The notes beneath the pieces were generated by a model, which worked only from the letters and a program-made list of their open reading frames with translations, did no database searches and was not told where the DNA came from. Positions 1 to 8,804 of a stretch of DNA of 64,000 bases are shown here, piece by piece. The translations under genes were made by a program, and so were the position numbers. Source of the stretch: Clostridium hydrogeniformans DSM 21757 (GTDB lineage Bacteria; Bacillota; Clostridia; Clostridiales; Clostridiaceae); NCBI RefSeq assembly GCF_000686705.1, contig NZ_KK366005.1:257512-321511 (forward strand), read 5' to 3'. Within the stretch, counting starts at the first letter, position 1, and every line of letters starts with the position of its first letter.

Positions 1-17
1 ATATCTCTCCTTTTATA

Positions 18-1067
18 TTAAAACTTATTTTTAGTTTTATTAGCTATTTTAACTAAAGTAAGCATAACAGGAACCTCAACCAGTACTCCAACTACTGTGC
101 TAAGGGCTGCTCCTGAATTTAATCCAAATAAAGCTATGGCAACAGCTACTGCCAATTCAAAAAAGTTACTGGCTCCTATAAGTCCAGCTGGTGCAGCTAT
201 ATTATGAGGAAGCTTTAAAAACTTAGCCCATCCATAAGCAAAGAAGAATATAAAGAACGTCTGTATAGTAAGTGGTACTGCTATTAAAACTATATGAAGT
301 GGATTATTTAATATAATTTCTCCTTGGAAGGAAAAGATTATAACTAAAGTTAAAAGAAGTCCAACCACAGTTATATTAGAAAACTTTCCTAAAAATTCAT
401 TATGAAAATACTCTTCTCCTTTAGTTTTTATAACATTCTTTCTTGTTAAATACCCTGCTACTAAAGGGATAACTACAAATAGTATAGTTGATAATACAAG
501 GGTTCCATAGGGTACAGCCACATCACTAACTCCAAGTAAAAAAGCCACTATTGGAGCAAAAGCTACTAATATTATAAGATCATTAACTGCTACCTGAACT
601 AAGGTATAAGCTGGATCACCTTTGGTTAAATAACTCCATACAAACACCATGGCAGTACAAGGGGCTGCCCCTAAAAGCACTGCTCCTGCAAGGTAATCCC
701 TTGCTAAATCCTCTGGTATAAATGTCTTAAAAACTATATTAAAGAAAAAATATGAAAATAAATACATGGTAAAAGGCTTAATAAGCCAGTTAGTTACACA
801 AGTAACCATAAGTCCCTTAGGCTTTTTAGTTACATTAACTATGCTTGAAAAATCTATTTTAAGCATCATTGGATAAATCATAAGCCATATTAAAATAGCC
901 ACTGGTACTGAAACATTATAATACTCAAATTTTGATAAAGTATTAGGTATAAAAGGTATAAACTTACCTATAGCAATTCCTAAAACTATGCAAATAGCTA
1001 CCCATAAGGTTAAATACCTCTCAAAAAACCCAAGACCTTTTCCTTTTTCTTTAACTTCATTACTCAT
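18..1067 (-). CDS. acr3: ACR3-family arsenite efflux permease
   Basis: A 349-aa polytopic membrane protein with about ten hydrophobic segments, the usual length for ACR3/BASS-fold arsenite exporters. The segment GAAPCTAMVFVWSYLTKGD (near residues 133-151) carries the conserved Cys of ACR3 transporters. It extrudes As(III) across the membrane. It is the last of three same-strand genes with arsR and arsC, which supports the assignment. The start ATG has no adjacent ribosome binding site: the good one, GGGAGGTGGAG, lies 33 nt upstream with a perfect hairpin in between (see findings). The stop is 17 nt from the window edge. Confidence 0.93.
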   Translation of the reverse strand: MSNEVKEKGKGLGFFERYLTLWVAICIVLGIAIGKFIPFIPNTLSKFEYYNVSVPVAILIWLMIYPMMLKIDFSSIVNVTKKPKGLMVTCVTNWLIKPFTMYLFSYFFFNIVFKTFIPEDLARDYLAGAVLLGAAPCTAMVFVWSYLTKGDPAYTLVQVAVNDLIILVAFAPIVAFLLGVSDVAVPYGTLVLSTILFVVIPLVAGYLTRKNVIKTKGEEYFHNEFLGKFSNITVVGLLLTLVIIFSFQGEIILNNPLHIVLIAVPLTIQTFFIFFFAYGWAKFLKLPHNIAAPAGLIGASNFFELAVAVAIALFGLNSGAALSTVVGVLVEVPVMLTLVKIANKTKNKF

Positions 1068-1075
1068 AATTTACT

Positions 1076-1111
1076 TTAGTAAGGAATATCCTTACTAATT
1101 CTCCACCTCCC
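1076..1111 (-). promoter_or_regulatory. Hairpin between acr3 ribosome binding site and start
   Basis: Arms TTAGTAAGGA (1076-1085) and TCCTTACTAA (1089-1098) form a perfect 10-bp inverted repeat with a 3-nt centre. GGGAGGTGGAG lies at 1101-1111 on the transcript side and the acr3 ATG at 1067. If the hairpin folds in mRNA, the effective spacing between ribosome binding site and ATG becomes about 10 nt. It could alternatively be a repressor operator. Confidence 0.5.
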
Positions 1112-1296
1112 TTTAATATTTTATATACTCTAAGTTCACCCTCTTAGTAGATATATTATTTTTAATAAAAAAATTTATTTACCTTACTTAATAATCTATT
1201 AAGAGTCCACCTAGACAAGTTTATCCCTTGTAATAAATATCTCTACATCTTTTAACCAAGATTCTTATATATTATTAAACATGGGATAAATATGTA

Positions 1297-1653
1297 CTAA
1301 CACTTTTTAGTTAAGCAATCACAGTTTAAGCCACTATCTTTATATTTTATAAGGTTATCCTTGTCTTCTCTTAACATAGGATTTTTTAAAAGTTCTTTTC
1401 CTATAACCTCTTCTACAAAAGGATAATCCTTATATAATTCTTCATTAATTTTATAATAGGTGTACTTATTCACCTTATAGCTCTCTAAAACCTTAGCCTT
1501 ACTCATATTATTTAGGTGTCTAGAGGCATTAGATTGGGTAAGCTCTAGTACATGCTCTATTTCACAAACACATAAATCCCCATCATATAGTATGTTAAGT
1601 ATTCTAAGTCTTGTTGTATCTGATAGCATTTTTAAAACTTCTAATATATCCAT
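1297..1653 (-). CDS. arsR: ArsR/SmtB-family arsenic-responsive repressor
   Basis: A 118-aa winged-helix repressor. DLCVCEIEHVLELTQSNASR (residues 26-45) contains the CxC pair preceding the recognition helix that binds As(III)/Sb(III) in ArsR proteins. The C-terminal CDCLTKKC adds further thiols. It presumably represses the arsenic genes until metalloid binds. It sits between arsC and acr3 on the same strand, with gaps of over 200 nt on both sides, so separate promoters are possible. The start follows GGAGAG. The family is clear; the exact inducer is inferred from neighbours. Confidence 0.92.
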   Translation of the reverse strand: MDILEVLKMLSDTTRLRILNILYDGDLCVCEIEHVLELTQSNASRHLNNMSKAKVLESYKVNKYTYYKINEELYKDYPFVEEVIGKELLKNPMLREDKDNLIKYKDSGLNCDCLTKKC

Positions 1654-1887
1654 ATATTTTTCTCTCCTTTAATACTTGTTTGCAAGATATTTTAATTCCA
1701 CTTCTATAGGTTTTAAGTTTTAAATTTAATTTATATATTTAGCTAAAGCAATATAAATCAATGATTTCTTAATGAATAAGTTAAGAACTTATCTTAAGAT
1801 CCTATACTTCTAACTTTAAAATATCTTTATTCTTCTATGTGTTCAATAAACTTTGGCTATATTTATACTAAATATTAATTCAAATAA

Positions 1888-2301
1888 CTAACCTAAAGGA
1901 ATTTCATTATTTTCTATTCTTTTTCCTAAGTCCTTTACCTTTTCTTCAATAATCTTTGCTGTATTAATAAATTCTTCATAGCTTTTTCCAGTAGGATCAT
2001 CTAATCCCCAATCCTCTTCATGTTTAGAAGGAAGAAATGGACAAACAACATTACATCCCATCTTTATAACAATATCAACCTTTGGTATATGACTAATTAA
2101 TTTTGAATGTTGAGACTCATTCATATCTATATGATATAAGTCCTTTATAGCCTTAACTGCATCTTCATTTATATTAGGCTTTACCTCTGTTCCTCCAGAA
2201 TAAGAATCAAAGATATTCCTTGTAAAAACCTTACCTAAAGCTTCTGCCATCTGAGATCTACAAGAATTATGTACACATATAAAAGCAACTTTCGGCTTCA
2301 T
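1888..2301 (-). CDS. arsC: Arsenate reductase, thioredoxin-type (low-molecular-weight phosphatase fold)
   Basis: A 137-aa enzyme that reduces As(V) to As(III) for export by Acr3. The P-loop CVHNSCRS (residues 9-16, CX5R) supplies the nucleophilic Cys, and the second Cys pair is MGCNVVC (C83/C87). WGLDDPTGK near residues 98-106 is the usual Trp-Asp-Pro segment. I start at the Met of MKPKV because AAAGGAGG lies 8 nt upstream; the ATG seven codons earlier is itself part of that ribosome binding site. The upstream region holds three 16-bp tandem repeats. Confidence 0.93.
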   Translation of the reverse strand: MKPKVAFICVHNSCRSQMAEALGKVFTRNIFDSYSGGTEVKPNINEDAVKAIKDLYHIDMNESQHSKLISHIPKVDIVIKMGCNVVCPFLPSKHEEDWGLDDPTGKSYEEFINTAKIIEEKVKDLGKRIENNEIPLG

Positions 2302-2329
2302 AAAATATCCTCCTTTAAACATATGGTTC

Positions 2330-2377
2330 TACACTCACATTACTCCATACTCATATTACTCTATACTCATATGATAT
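2330..2377. repeat. Three tandem 16-bp repeats upstream of arsC
   Basis: TACACTCACATTACTC, CATACTCATATTACTC and TATACTCATATGATAT follow one another head to tail at 2330, 2346 and 2362. They sit in the short region between the arsC start and the promoter of the divergent ABC operon, so they could be binding sites for a regulator of either gene. No function can be read directly. Confidence 0.6.
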
Positions 2378-2428
2378 TCCTACATAATGTCATTGTCAAT
2401 ACTTTTACTAATTATTTCAATTTTAATG

Positions 2429-2434
2429 TATAAT
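2429..2434 (+). promoter_or_regulatory. -10 box of the FtsX/MacB-type ABC operon
   Basis: TATAAT lies at 2429-2434. A transcript from here would begin around 2441, at or just before the ATG at 2445. This supports the TTG at 2469 as the real start of the first gene. No clear -35 is seen at 17 nt. Confidence 0.5.
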
Positions 2435-2468
2435 ATTAGTAAACATGAAAATTTTTAGAGGTGATTTC

Positions 2469-3536
2469 TTGCGTAATATATTAAAAAGCTTTAAGAACCA
2501 TAAAAGAGCTACTATATTTCTTACTCTAGGTCTCTGGATTGGTACATCCCTCCTTACCTTCACCCTATCTTACATAAACTCCCTGGAAAGTAAGTCTAAA
2601 ATATCTGGAGTTAAGGATAAAGACTATTCTACTTTTAAGTGGGCAAATAATGCTAAGCTAGCTTATCTTGAGAAAAATATACTAGTCCTTTCTAGGGATT
2701 CTTATATAGATTTGAGAACTAGTATCTATATAGACGAAAATAGATGTGATATTCATGGTATAGGATTTTATGATGAAAAAATATATACCCCTAATACAAG
2801 TGGAAAGTTTTTTTCTAAAGATCCTATAAATGAGGATACTAATGTAGCTATTATAGGAAAAAACTTATCTAATAAAATATACAAAGAAAATAATAAATCC
2901 TTTATAACTATAAACAATACTCCTTATGAAGTCATAGGAGTAAGCAAGGAGTCTTATTATTTAAATTCTATTTTATTACCTATGAAGTCCTTTTTTAATA
3001 TTACTAAAAATGATCCTATAATGGACTTCTCATGGATGGTCATAAGCCCCAGTCTTAGTTTAAGTACCATAAAATCTACCTTAGGAATTTCTAATTCACC
3101 TAAAGAATTATTTATTGACCTTAAAAATAATGACGTCTATGACCTAAATACTGTTTTCTTAATGTTTACCAGCATCATAACCCTCTTAGTTGCATCTATT
3201 AATATTGTTAATTTTATCTCCATATGGATAGAGGAAAGAAAAAAAGAAATTGCTATAAGAAAGGCAGTTGGGGGGACCAATCTCCTCATAAGAAGAATGA
3301 TATTTACTGAAATTGTAGTATTAAATTTAATAGCTTTATCCTTAAGTTTCTTAACTATAACTATTATAAATTCAGTTATAAACAAGCTAATGATCTTAGA
3401 TTTTTATATGATTTTATCTTTTAAGACTATTATAATATCTGCCCTAGCTTCTATCTTACTTTCTATAATTACAGCTCTTCCCTCTTATAAAAAAGCAACT
3501 AATATTCAACCATCAATTATATTAAAGGAGGAGTAG
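2469..3536 (+). CDS. ABC transporter permease, FtsX/MacB type (first subunit)
   Basis: About 355 aa. One N-terminal membrane segment (ATIFLTLGLWIGTSLLTFTL) is followed by a MacB-like extracytoplasmic domain, then three C-terminal segments. The segment WIEERKKEIAIRKAVGGT before the last two is the typical FtsX-family cytoplasmic motif. It pairs with the next two genes as a peptide or drug exporter or cell-envelope signal transducer. I place the start at TTG 2469, served by AGAGGTGA six nt upstream, not at the ATG 2445, which lies at the predicted transcription start. The stop is 2 nt from the next gene, so they are cotranscribed. Confidence 0.88.
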   Translation: MRNILKSFKNHKRATIFLTLGLWIGTSLLTFTLSYINSLESKSKISGVKDKDYSTFKWANNAKLAYLEKNILVLSRDSYIDLRTSIYIDENRCDIHGIGFYDEKIYTPNTSGKFFSKDPINEDTNVAIIGKNLSNKIYKENNKSFITINNTPYEVIGVSKESYYLNSILLPMKSFFNITKNDPIMDFSWMVISPSLSLSTIKSTLGISNSPKELFIDLKNNDVYDLNTVFLMFTSIITLLVASINIVNFISIWIEERKKEIAIRKAVGGTNLLIRRMIFTEIVVLNLIALSLSFLTITIINSVINKLMILDFYMILSFKTIIISALASILLSIITALPSYKKATNIQPSIILKEE

Positions 3537-3538
3537 AA

Positions 3539-4891
3539 ATGAAGTATTTTAGCAGCTTAAAATCCATAGGAAAACGTAAGAAAGAAACTACTCTCTTAAT
3601 TATACAATTAACCTTATCCACCCTTGCCTTCTTAATTCTTTATCACAGCTATAACTACTATAGTATAAAGAAAAACATCTATGATAAAATCATTGATATA
3701 GATAAAACCTTAGTTAATAACAGCTCTGTTTCTAATCATGGATGGTCGGATTGGGATAATCTAGTACCAACCCTCACTAAGCTTAAGGACGATGGTAAGA
3801 TAAAAGAAATTAGGATAATAAATAAAGGACAAAGCAGTCTTGAGTTTAATGGTAACTATTACCCTTATTATACAATTTCAAGAGAATACTTAATGGCTCT
3901 AAATATAGAATTAGAAGAGGGTACTATGCCTACCTATGAAGAATTAGATCCTAATAAAACTTGGGATTACATACCTATTATTGTAGGCAATAAATTCAAG
4001 GACCAAGTTAAAGTTGGAGATACCACTACTTTAGAGAGTATGGTAAATTCAGAGGATTCAATTTCTGATTATAAAAGAAATTTTAAAGTTGTTGGCATAG
4101 CTAAGGCTGGTTCTATGATAATGGTAGATAATCATTCTACTAATTTAGATATAAGAATAAATGATTATGGTATATATGCACCAATAAGTATATGGAAATA
4201 TAAGTTTACTGATAAAACTAAAGATAGAATTAATATACCCATTAGGGCTGGATATAATGAAAAGTTTAATCTCCCCTATGAAATTAAAGATAATGAAATT
4301 GTAGTTTATAATAGTGATTTTATTAATTCTATAGGAGGATTAAAATTCCAACTAATTGTAAATGAAAAAGATGATATAAAATCTGTTCGCTCTCTTTGTA
4401 ATTCTATATTTGAAAGTAATAACTATCCACTGAGGGTTATAGAACTTAAGGTAAATCAATGGGATGAAATAAGCTTATTTAACACCTTTCTTTTAGGAAC
4501 ATTGGTATTTTCTATAATAATATTCTTTTTTACCATAATAGGTATAGGTTTAACTACTCTATATTCTCTAGAAAGTAGAAAGAAGGAATTTGGGGTAAGA
4601 TTGTCCCAAGGTGCAACCATAAATAAAATAGCTTTTCTTATTATTAAAGAAAATATAATTAAAGTCCTTATTTCTTCCTTTTTATCTCTTATCCCTTACC
4701 TTTATGCAAAGAATATTCTTGATGATTATTACACCTTAAATACGGATTATAGTTATGCATTAAACCTAGGTTTAATTCCTTTTCTTATTGTAAATCTAAT
4801 AATTACACTAGTTGTAATACTTAGCATTTTACCTGCTATAAGAAAGTTAAAAACCTTAAGTGTAGTTGACTTAGTTAGGGGGAAAAAGTAA
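3539..4891 (+). CDS. ABC transporter permease, FtsX/MacB type (second subunit)
   Basis: A 450-aa protein with the same plan as its upstream neighbour: an N-terminal membrane helix, a large extracytoplasmic domain (about residues 40-300) and three C-terminal helices. The FtsX-type motif LYSLESRKKEFGVRLSQGA follows the second helix. AAAGGAGGAG overlaps the end of the preceding gene and serves the ATG. Two unequal permeases with one ATPase suggest a heterodimeric membrane part. The substrate cannot be told; such operons often handle antimicrobial peptides or lipoproteins, but no dedicated two-component system lies next to it. Confidence 0.88.
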   Translation: MKYFSSLKSIGKRKKETTLLIIQLTLSTLAFLILYHSYNYYSIKKNIYDKIIDIDKTLVNNSSVSNHGWSDWDNLVPTLTKLKDDGKIKEIRIINKGQSSLEFNGNYYPYYTISREYLMALNIELEEGTMPTYEELDPNKTWDYIPIIVGNKFKDQVKVGDTTTLESMVNSEDSISDYKRNFKVVGIAKAGSMIMVDNHSTNLDIRINDYGIYAPISIWKYKFTDKTKDRINIPIRAGYNEKFNLPYEIKDNEIVVYNSDFINSIGGLKFQLIVNEKDDIKSVRSLCNSIFESNNYPLRVIELKVNQWDEISLFNTFLLGTLVFSIIIFFFTIIGIGLTTLYSLESRKKEFGVRLSQGATINKIAFLIIKENIIKVLISSFLSLIPYLYAKNILDDYYTLNTDYSYALNLGLIPFLIVNLIITLVVILSILPAIRKLKTLSVVDLVRGKK

Positions 4892-5569
4892 ATGAGAAAT
4901 GTTATTCGTCTTATTGATATAAAAAAGTCCTATAGTGATGGAAGCCTTAAAACTGAAGTATTAAAAGGTATAACCTTAGATATAAGGGAGGGAGAAATGG
5001 TAGCGATAATGGGATCTTCTGGCTCTGGAAAATCCACCTTATTAAATATAATGGGTTGCATAGACAAGGCAACTGAAGGAGAATACCTCCTCCTTGATAA
5101 AGATACTGGAAATCTATCTCACTATGAACTAGCCCAAATGAGAAATAAGACTATCGGCTTTGTATTTCAAAGTTTTAATCTTCTTGATGATTATTCCCTT
5201 ATTGATAATGTAGCCCTTCCCCTTACTTATAGTACTACCTTTAAGGGGTCTATGAAAAATAAATCTATTGAGGTTCTTAAGTCCCTAGGACTTGAAAAAC
5301 ACCTAAAGAAAACACCAAAGGAATTATCAGGAGGAGAAAAACAAAGAGTTGCTATAGCTCGTGCTCTAGTAAATAATCCTAATATAATCTTAGCTGATGA
5401 ACCAACAGGATCATTAGATAAAAAAACTAGTGAGGGAATAATGAATATATTAAAAGACATAAATTCTAAGGGCAAAACTGTTATAATTATAACCCATGAT
5501 TCTAATATTGCATCCCACTGCAATAGAATTCTCAATTTAGATGATGGAATAATTGAACTTCCGCATTAA
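4892..5569 (+). CDS. ABC transporter ATP-binding protein, LolD/MacB type
   Basis: A 225-aa nucleotide-binding subunit. Walker A is GSSGSGKST (residues 42-50), the Q-loop is FVFQSFNLL, the signature LSGGEKQRVAIARAL and Walker B ILADEPTGSLD, with the switch His in IITHD. The GEKQR-type signature is typical of the MacB/LolD/FtsE group that energises FtsX-like permeases. The ATG directly follows the TAA of the second permease, so the three genes form one translationally coupled operon. Confidence 0.93.
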   Translation: MRNVIRLIDIKKSYSDGSLKTEVLKGITLDIREGEMVAIMGSSGSGKSTLLNIMGCIDKATEGEYLLLDKDTGNLSHYELAQMRNKTIGFVFQSFNLLDDYSLIDNVALPLTYSTTFKGSMKNKSIEVLKSLGLEKHLKKTPKELSGGEKQRVAIARALVNNPNIILADEPTGSLDKKTSEGIMNILKDINSKGKTVIIITHDSNIASHCNRILNLDDGIIELPH

Positions 5570-5870
5570 AAAATATAACTACATAGACTTTAAAAATCTA
5601 CTACATCATATTGTAGTTTTATTCTTTCTACCACAGCTCCATTGACTTTTACTGTTATAGATTCTTCATTTATGTGAGAAACTATTAATGGTTCTACTTA
5701 ATTCCATACTCCTAGAGCTTACTTTAGATAAGATAAATAGTAAAAATTCTGTGAAATATGAAAATTCAACAGAATTTTCTTAAGAAAAATAAAGGATATT
5801 AGAAAAAACTTAAGAATATTAAATATTATATAATAAAATAATTCTAACCAAGGTTAAATGAGGTAAAAAC
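5570..5870. other. Intergenic gap with weak terminator
   Basis: About 300 nt without a supportable gene. ACTACA/TGTAGT (5600-5617) followed by TTTTATT could be a weak terminator for the ABC operon. I see no ORF with a ribosome binding site here. Confidence 0.4.
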
Positions 5871-7088
5871 ATGAAGAAAAACTACTTAATTATAGGAAGT
5901 GGTGTTGCATCAATAAGTGCTGCAAAGGCTATTAGAGATGCTGATAAGGATGGTAATATATCTATATATGGAGAGGAAGCCTCCCTTCCTTATTCAAGAA
6001 TAAAACTTTCTAAAAACTTAATGAATGATTTAAATAATGACAAAATCCTTTTAAAAAAACCTCAATGGTATGAGGAAAATAATATAAAAGTTTTTGATAA
6101 TATAAGAATTTCTAGCATAGATATTAAAGATAACTTAATAGTAACGTCAGAGGGAGAAAAAATCCCTTATTATAAATTACTAATTACAACAGGAGCTAAT
6201 AACAGAAGTCTTCCTATACCAGGTAACAATAAAAAGGGAGTCTTTACCCTTAGAGATATAATGGATGCAAATAATATTAGAACTTATCTAGAGGGTAGAA
6301 ATAATGTTGTTCATATTGGTGGAGGTATCCAAGGTCTTGAAACCGCTTGGACTCTACATACCAGTGGTAAAAAAGTATCTATTATTGAAATAGGTGATAG
6401 GCTTATGGCTAAACAGTTAGATAAAAAAGCCTCCCTTATATTAAAGAATAAAATAGAAGAATCTGGAGTGAATTTATTTTTAAATACAACTATAGATGAA
6501 GTCTTAGGTTCTGAAAAAGTAGAAGGAATTGCAGTAAATAAAAATAAAATCCTTCCTTGTGATAGCATAATTTACTCCATAGGTATAACTCCAAATATTG
6601 AAATTATAAGAAACACTGAAATCAAAGTGAATAAAGGTATTATAGTTAATGATAATATGGAGACCTCTGTTAATGGAATATATGCTGCTGGTGATGTAGC
6701 TGAGCTTCAAGGTGCTATAGAAGGCCTTTGGACTAAAGCTATGGATCAAGGTAAGGTATCTGGAAGTAATATGGCAGGGAATAATATTAAATATAAAAAG
6801 GCTGTTCCTATCACCATGCTTAATGGATTTAATATTTCCTTACTTTCTATTGGTGATGTTAATGAAGGAAGTTATGATGATAGCATAGAAGAGGAAATAA
6901 ATCATAAGTATATAAAGATCTTTATTAAGAATAATAAAGTAGTAGGTGCTATTTCCATTGGAGATGTTACTTACTCTCAAGTTTTTAAAACTTCTATAGA
7001 AAAAGAAGTATCTTTAGATGGTATTAACCTTAAGAATATATCTATTAAAAACTTTATTCTTGAGATTAAAAATAGACTTAAATCTTAA
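5871..7088 (+). CDS. NADH:rubredoxin oxidoreductase-like FAD enzyme
   Basis: A 405-aa pyridine-nucleotide-disulfide oxidoreductase-fold flavoprotein. The N-terminal FAD loop is IIGSGVASISAAKAI (residues 6-20), the central NAD(P)H loop VVHIGGGIQGLETAW, and the FAD-closing motif GIYAAGDVAE. No redox-active CxxxxC pair is seen at the first loop, which fits NADH:rubredoxin/nitrite-reductase-type enzymes rather than disulfide reductases. The rubredoxin gene 122 nt downstream on the same strand makes electron delivery NADH to FAD to rubredoxin to rubrerythrin or flavodiiron proteins the likely role. RBS GAGGT precedes the ATG. Confidence 0.85.
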   Translation: MKKNYLIIGSGVASISAAKAIRDADKDGNISIYGEEASLPYSRIKLSKNLMNDLNNDKILLKKPQWYEENNIKVFDNIRISSIDIKDNLIVTSEGEKIPYYKLLITTGANNRSLPIPGNNKKGVFTLRDIMDANNIRTYLEGRNNVVHIGGGIQGLETAWTLHTSGKKVSIIEIGDRLMAKQLDKKASLILKNKIEESGVNLFLNTTIDEVLGSEKVEGIAVNKNKILPCDSIIYSIGITPNIEIIRNTEIKVNKGIIVNDNMETSVNGIYAAGDVAELQGAIEGLWTKAMDQGKVSGSNMAGNNIKYKKAVPITMLNGFNISLLSIGDVNEGSYDDSIEEEINHKYIKIFIKNNKVVGAISIGDVTYSQVFKTSIEKEVSLDGINLKNISIKNFILEIKNRLKS

Positions 7089-7163
7089 AGTTTATATTGT
7101 AAAATCATTAAAACATATTAGGAATAAGTTAATTCTAAATAACTCTAAACTGCTTAAAATTAT

Positions 7164-7195
<32 letters not shown>

Positions 7196-7210
7196 CTAGG
7201 AGGTAGAGAA

Positions 7211-7375
7211 ATGAAAAAATATTTATGTGTACCATGTGGTTATATTTATGATCCAGAGGTTGGTGATCCTGATTCAGGAATAGAACCTGGAACAAGCTTT
7301 GAAGATATTCCAGATGATTGGGTATGTCCATTATGTGGAGTAGGTAAAGAAGACTTTGAACTAGTAGAAGAATAA
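7211..7375 (+). CDS. Rubredoxin
   Basis: A 54-aa electron carrier with a single Fe(Cys)4 site formed by YLCVPCGY (residues 4-11) and [12 protein letters not shown] (residues 35-46). [19 protein letters not shown] between them is the standard rubredoxin core. AGGAGGTAGAGAAATG gives an excellent start. It is the likely partner of the upstream flavoprotein and of rubrerythrin at 38.8 kb. A strong hairpin terminator follows 9 nt after the stop. Confidence 0.97.
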   Translation: MKKYLCVPCGYIYDPEVGDPDSGIEPGTSFEDIPDDWVCPLCGVGKEDFELVEE

Positions 7376-7383
7376 TAAGTGTT

Positions 7384-7422
7384 AAAGACCTTAGAGAATT
7401 TAATATCCTCTAAGGTCTTTTT
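7384..7422 (+). terminator. Rubredoxin terminator
   Basis: The stem AAAGACCTTAGAG/CTCTAAGGTCTTT is followed by a T-run. The stem sequence is shared with the long palindrome at 50468-50528. Confidence 0.85.
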
Positions 7423-7566
7423 AAAGTTTATAAACCTTTATAATTATATTCATAATAACTACTACTCAGAAACTCAAATATATCTTTATACTAATATCCA
7501 TATTATAGTATTATATTGATATAATTGTTTAATAATGTATTTTATTACAAGCTTATGGAGGTTATT

Positions 7567-7776
7567 ATGAACATACTCTTACTTTCTATAGTTCTTGGAC
7601 TTTTAGGACTCTCTATAGGTAGTGCACTAGAGTCTGAACTCTTTGCTATATTTGGAGGAATTATAGGCTTCCTTGCCCCACCCTTTTATTTCTTAGAGAA
7701 AATCTATAATAAAGTTATCAAGGATGCTAAAGCACCTAATAAAATTAAAGAAATTGATGAAAACTCTCTGGATTAA
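7567..7776 (+). CDS. Small membrane protein, unknown
   Basis: 69 aa. The first 45 residues are hydrophobic and glycine-rich (SIVLGLLGLSIGSAL and AIFGGIIGFLAPPFYFL), giving two membrane segments, followed by a charged cytoplasmic tail. The start is the ATG with GGAGG 6 nt upstream; a longer in-frame ORF from 7525 has no ribosome binding site. I do not recognise a family. Confidence 0.7.
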   Translation: MNILLLSIVLGLLGLSIGSALESELFAIFGGIIGFLAPPFYFLEKIYNKVIKDAKAPNKIKEIDENSLD

Positions 7777-7790
7777 TCCTATATAATAGG

Positions 7791-7829
7791 GTCTAATTAA
7801 TTATACTTTTTAGAATAATTGATTAGATC
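7791..7829 (+). terminator. Terminator between convergent genes
   Basis: TCTAATTAATTAT (7792-7804) and ATAATTGATTAGA (7815-7827) form a 13-bp stem with one mismatch, followed by a T-rich run. It lies between the small membrane protein and the AraC-type gene. Confidence 0.55.
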
Positions 7830-7832
7830 TTC

Positions 7833-8702
7833 TTATTTCTCAATTATAGGTATCCAAATCTCACATCTATAATCCTCTCCATGAGGATCCCCTGAAAAGT
7901 ATGCTTCAAACTCTGGAGCATTTGCATGCTCATATTGAGTTGCAGGAAACCATTCTGCAAAAATTTTATGCCAAGTATTTTGTATAGAATTAGGCATAGG
8001 TCCTATACTTTCAAATACTGCAAAAGTACTCTTTGGTATTTCAAAAACTTCATAATCCTTATATGACTTTAACGCCTCAATTTCATCTCCTTGAACCGCT
8101 ATCATATATTTCATCTCATCCTTAGCCTCACAAAATCCTGTGCATATTCCAAGTATCCCTAAGTTCCCTTGATTATTTATTAATATATTATCTATTTCAC
8201 TTGAGTTAACCTCATCCCAAAACTTAGGTATCTCCTTGAAGTTCTCTCCATTCTTTGTGCTAAACCTTCTTGAAAGTCCAACCACCTTAAAACTATCCTT
8301 ACTTACAATTTTATAATCCATTCTCTTCTCTCCTTTTACTGTTAATTGAAAGGATATGGGAGTAGTAGCCCTTAAAATTTCACCCTTTTTTCTTGCCTCT
8401 GTAGGAGAAACCTTATGTAAGGCTTTAAAAGCTTTTGTAAATGCCTCTGGAGTTTCATAACCATACTTATATGAGATATCTATTATCTTCATATTAGTGG
8501 ACATAATCTCTTTAGCTGCAAGGGTCAACCTTCTTTCCCTAATATACTGTCCAAGAGTCATTCCTGTTAAAATATTAAAAATCCTTAGAAAATGAAACTT
8601 AGAAATATGAGCAACCCTTGCTACCTCCTCTTGGGATATGTCCTTATCAATATTTTTCTCAATATAATCTAAGGCATTATTCATATCTTTAATATAATTC
8701 AT
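7833..8702 (-). CDS. AraC-family regulator with GyrI-like effector domain
   Basis: 289 aa. The N-terminal ~110 residues hold two helix-turn-helix motifs of the AraC/XylS DNA-binding domain (VARVAHISKFHFLRIF, and IDISYKYGYETPEAFTKAFK). The C-terminal ~160 residues are a GyrI-like/BacR effector-binding domain ending PHGEDYRCEIWIPI, as in SbmC/Rob-type small-molecule sensors. Such proteins usually activate multidrug or stress genes on binding hydrophobic ligands. It is alone on its strand here; the target is unknown. Confidence 0.9.
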   Translation of the reverse strand: MNYIKDMNNALDYIEKNIDKDISQEEVARVAHISKFHFLRIFNILTGMTLGQYIRERRLTLAAKEIMSTNMKIIDISYKYGYETPEAFTKAFKALHKVSPTEARKKGEILRATTPISFQLTVKGEKRMDYKIVSKDSFKVVGLSRRFSTKNGENFKEIPKFWDEVNSSEIDNILINNQGNLGILGICTGFCEAKDEMKYMIAVQGDEIEALKSYKDYEVFEIPKSTFAVFESIGPMPNSIQNTWHKIFAEWFPATQYEHANAPEFEAYFSGDPHGEDYRCEIWIPIIEK

Positions 8703-8804
8703 ATCCTCATTCCTTTCTTCTACAACTTAATCATATTACTTTCCAAAAATATTATCCTGTTCTATATTGCTTTCTATAGATAGTTTTAAATATTTACTTC
8801 AAGA

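Noticed and set aside
2445-2468. ATG 2445 as start of the first permease
   Set aside because: It lies at the predicted transcription start and has no ribosome binding site; TTG 2469 has AGAGGTGA at ideal spacing.
3137-3385. Minus-strand ORF inside the FtsX permease
   Set aside because: Shadow of a real gene; no ribosome binding site. The same holds for the other long opposite-strand frames inside the annotated genes.
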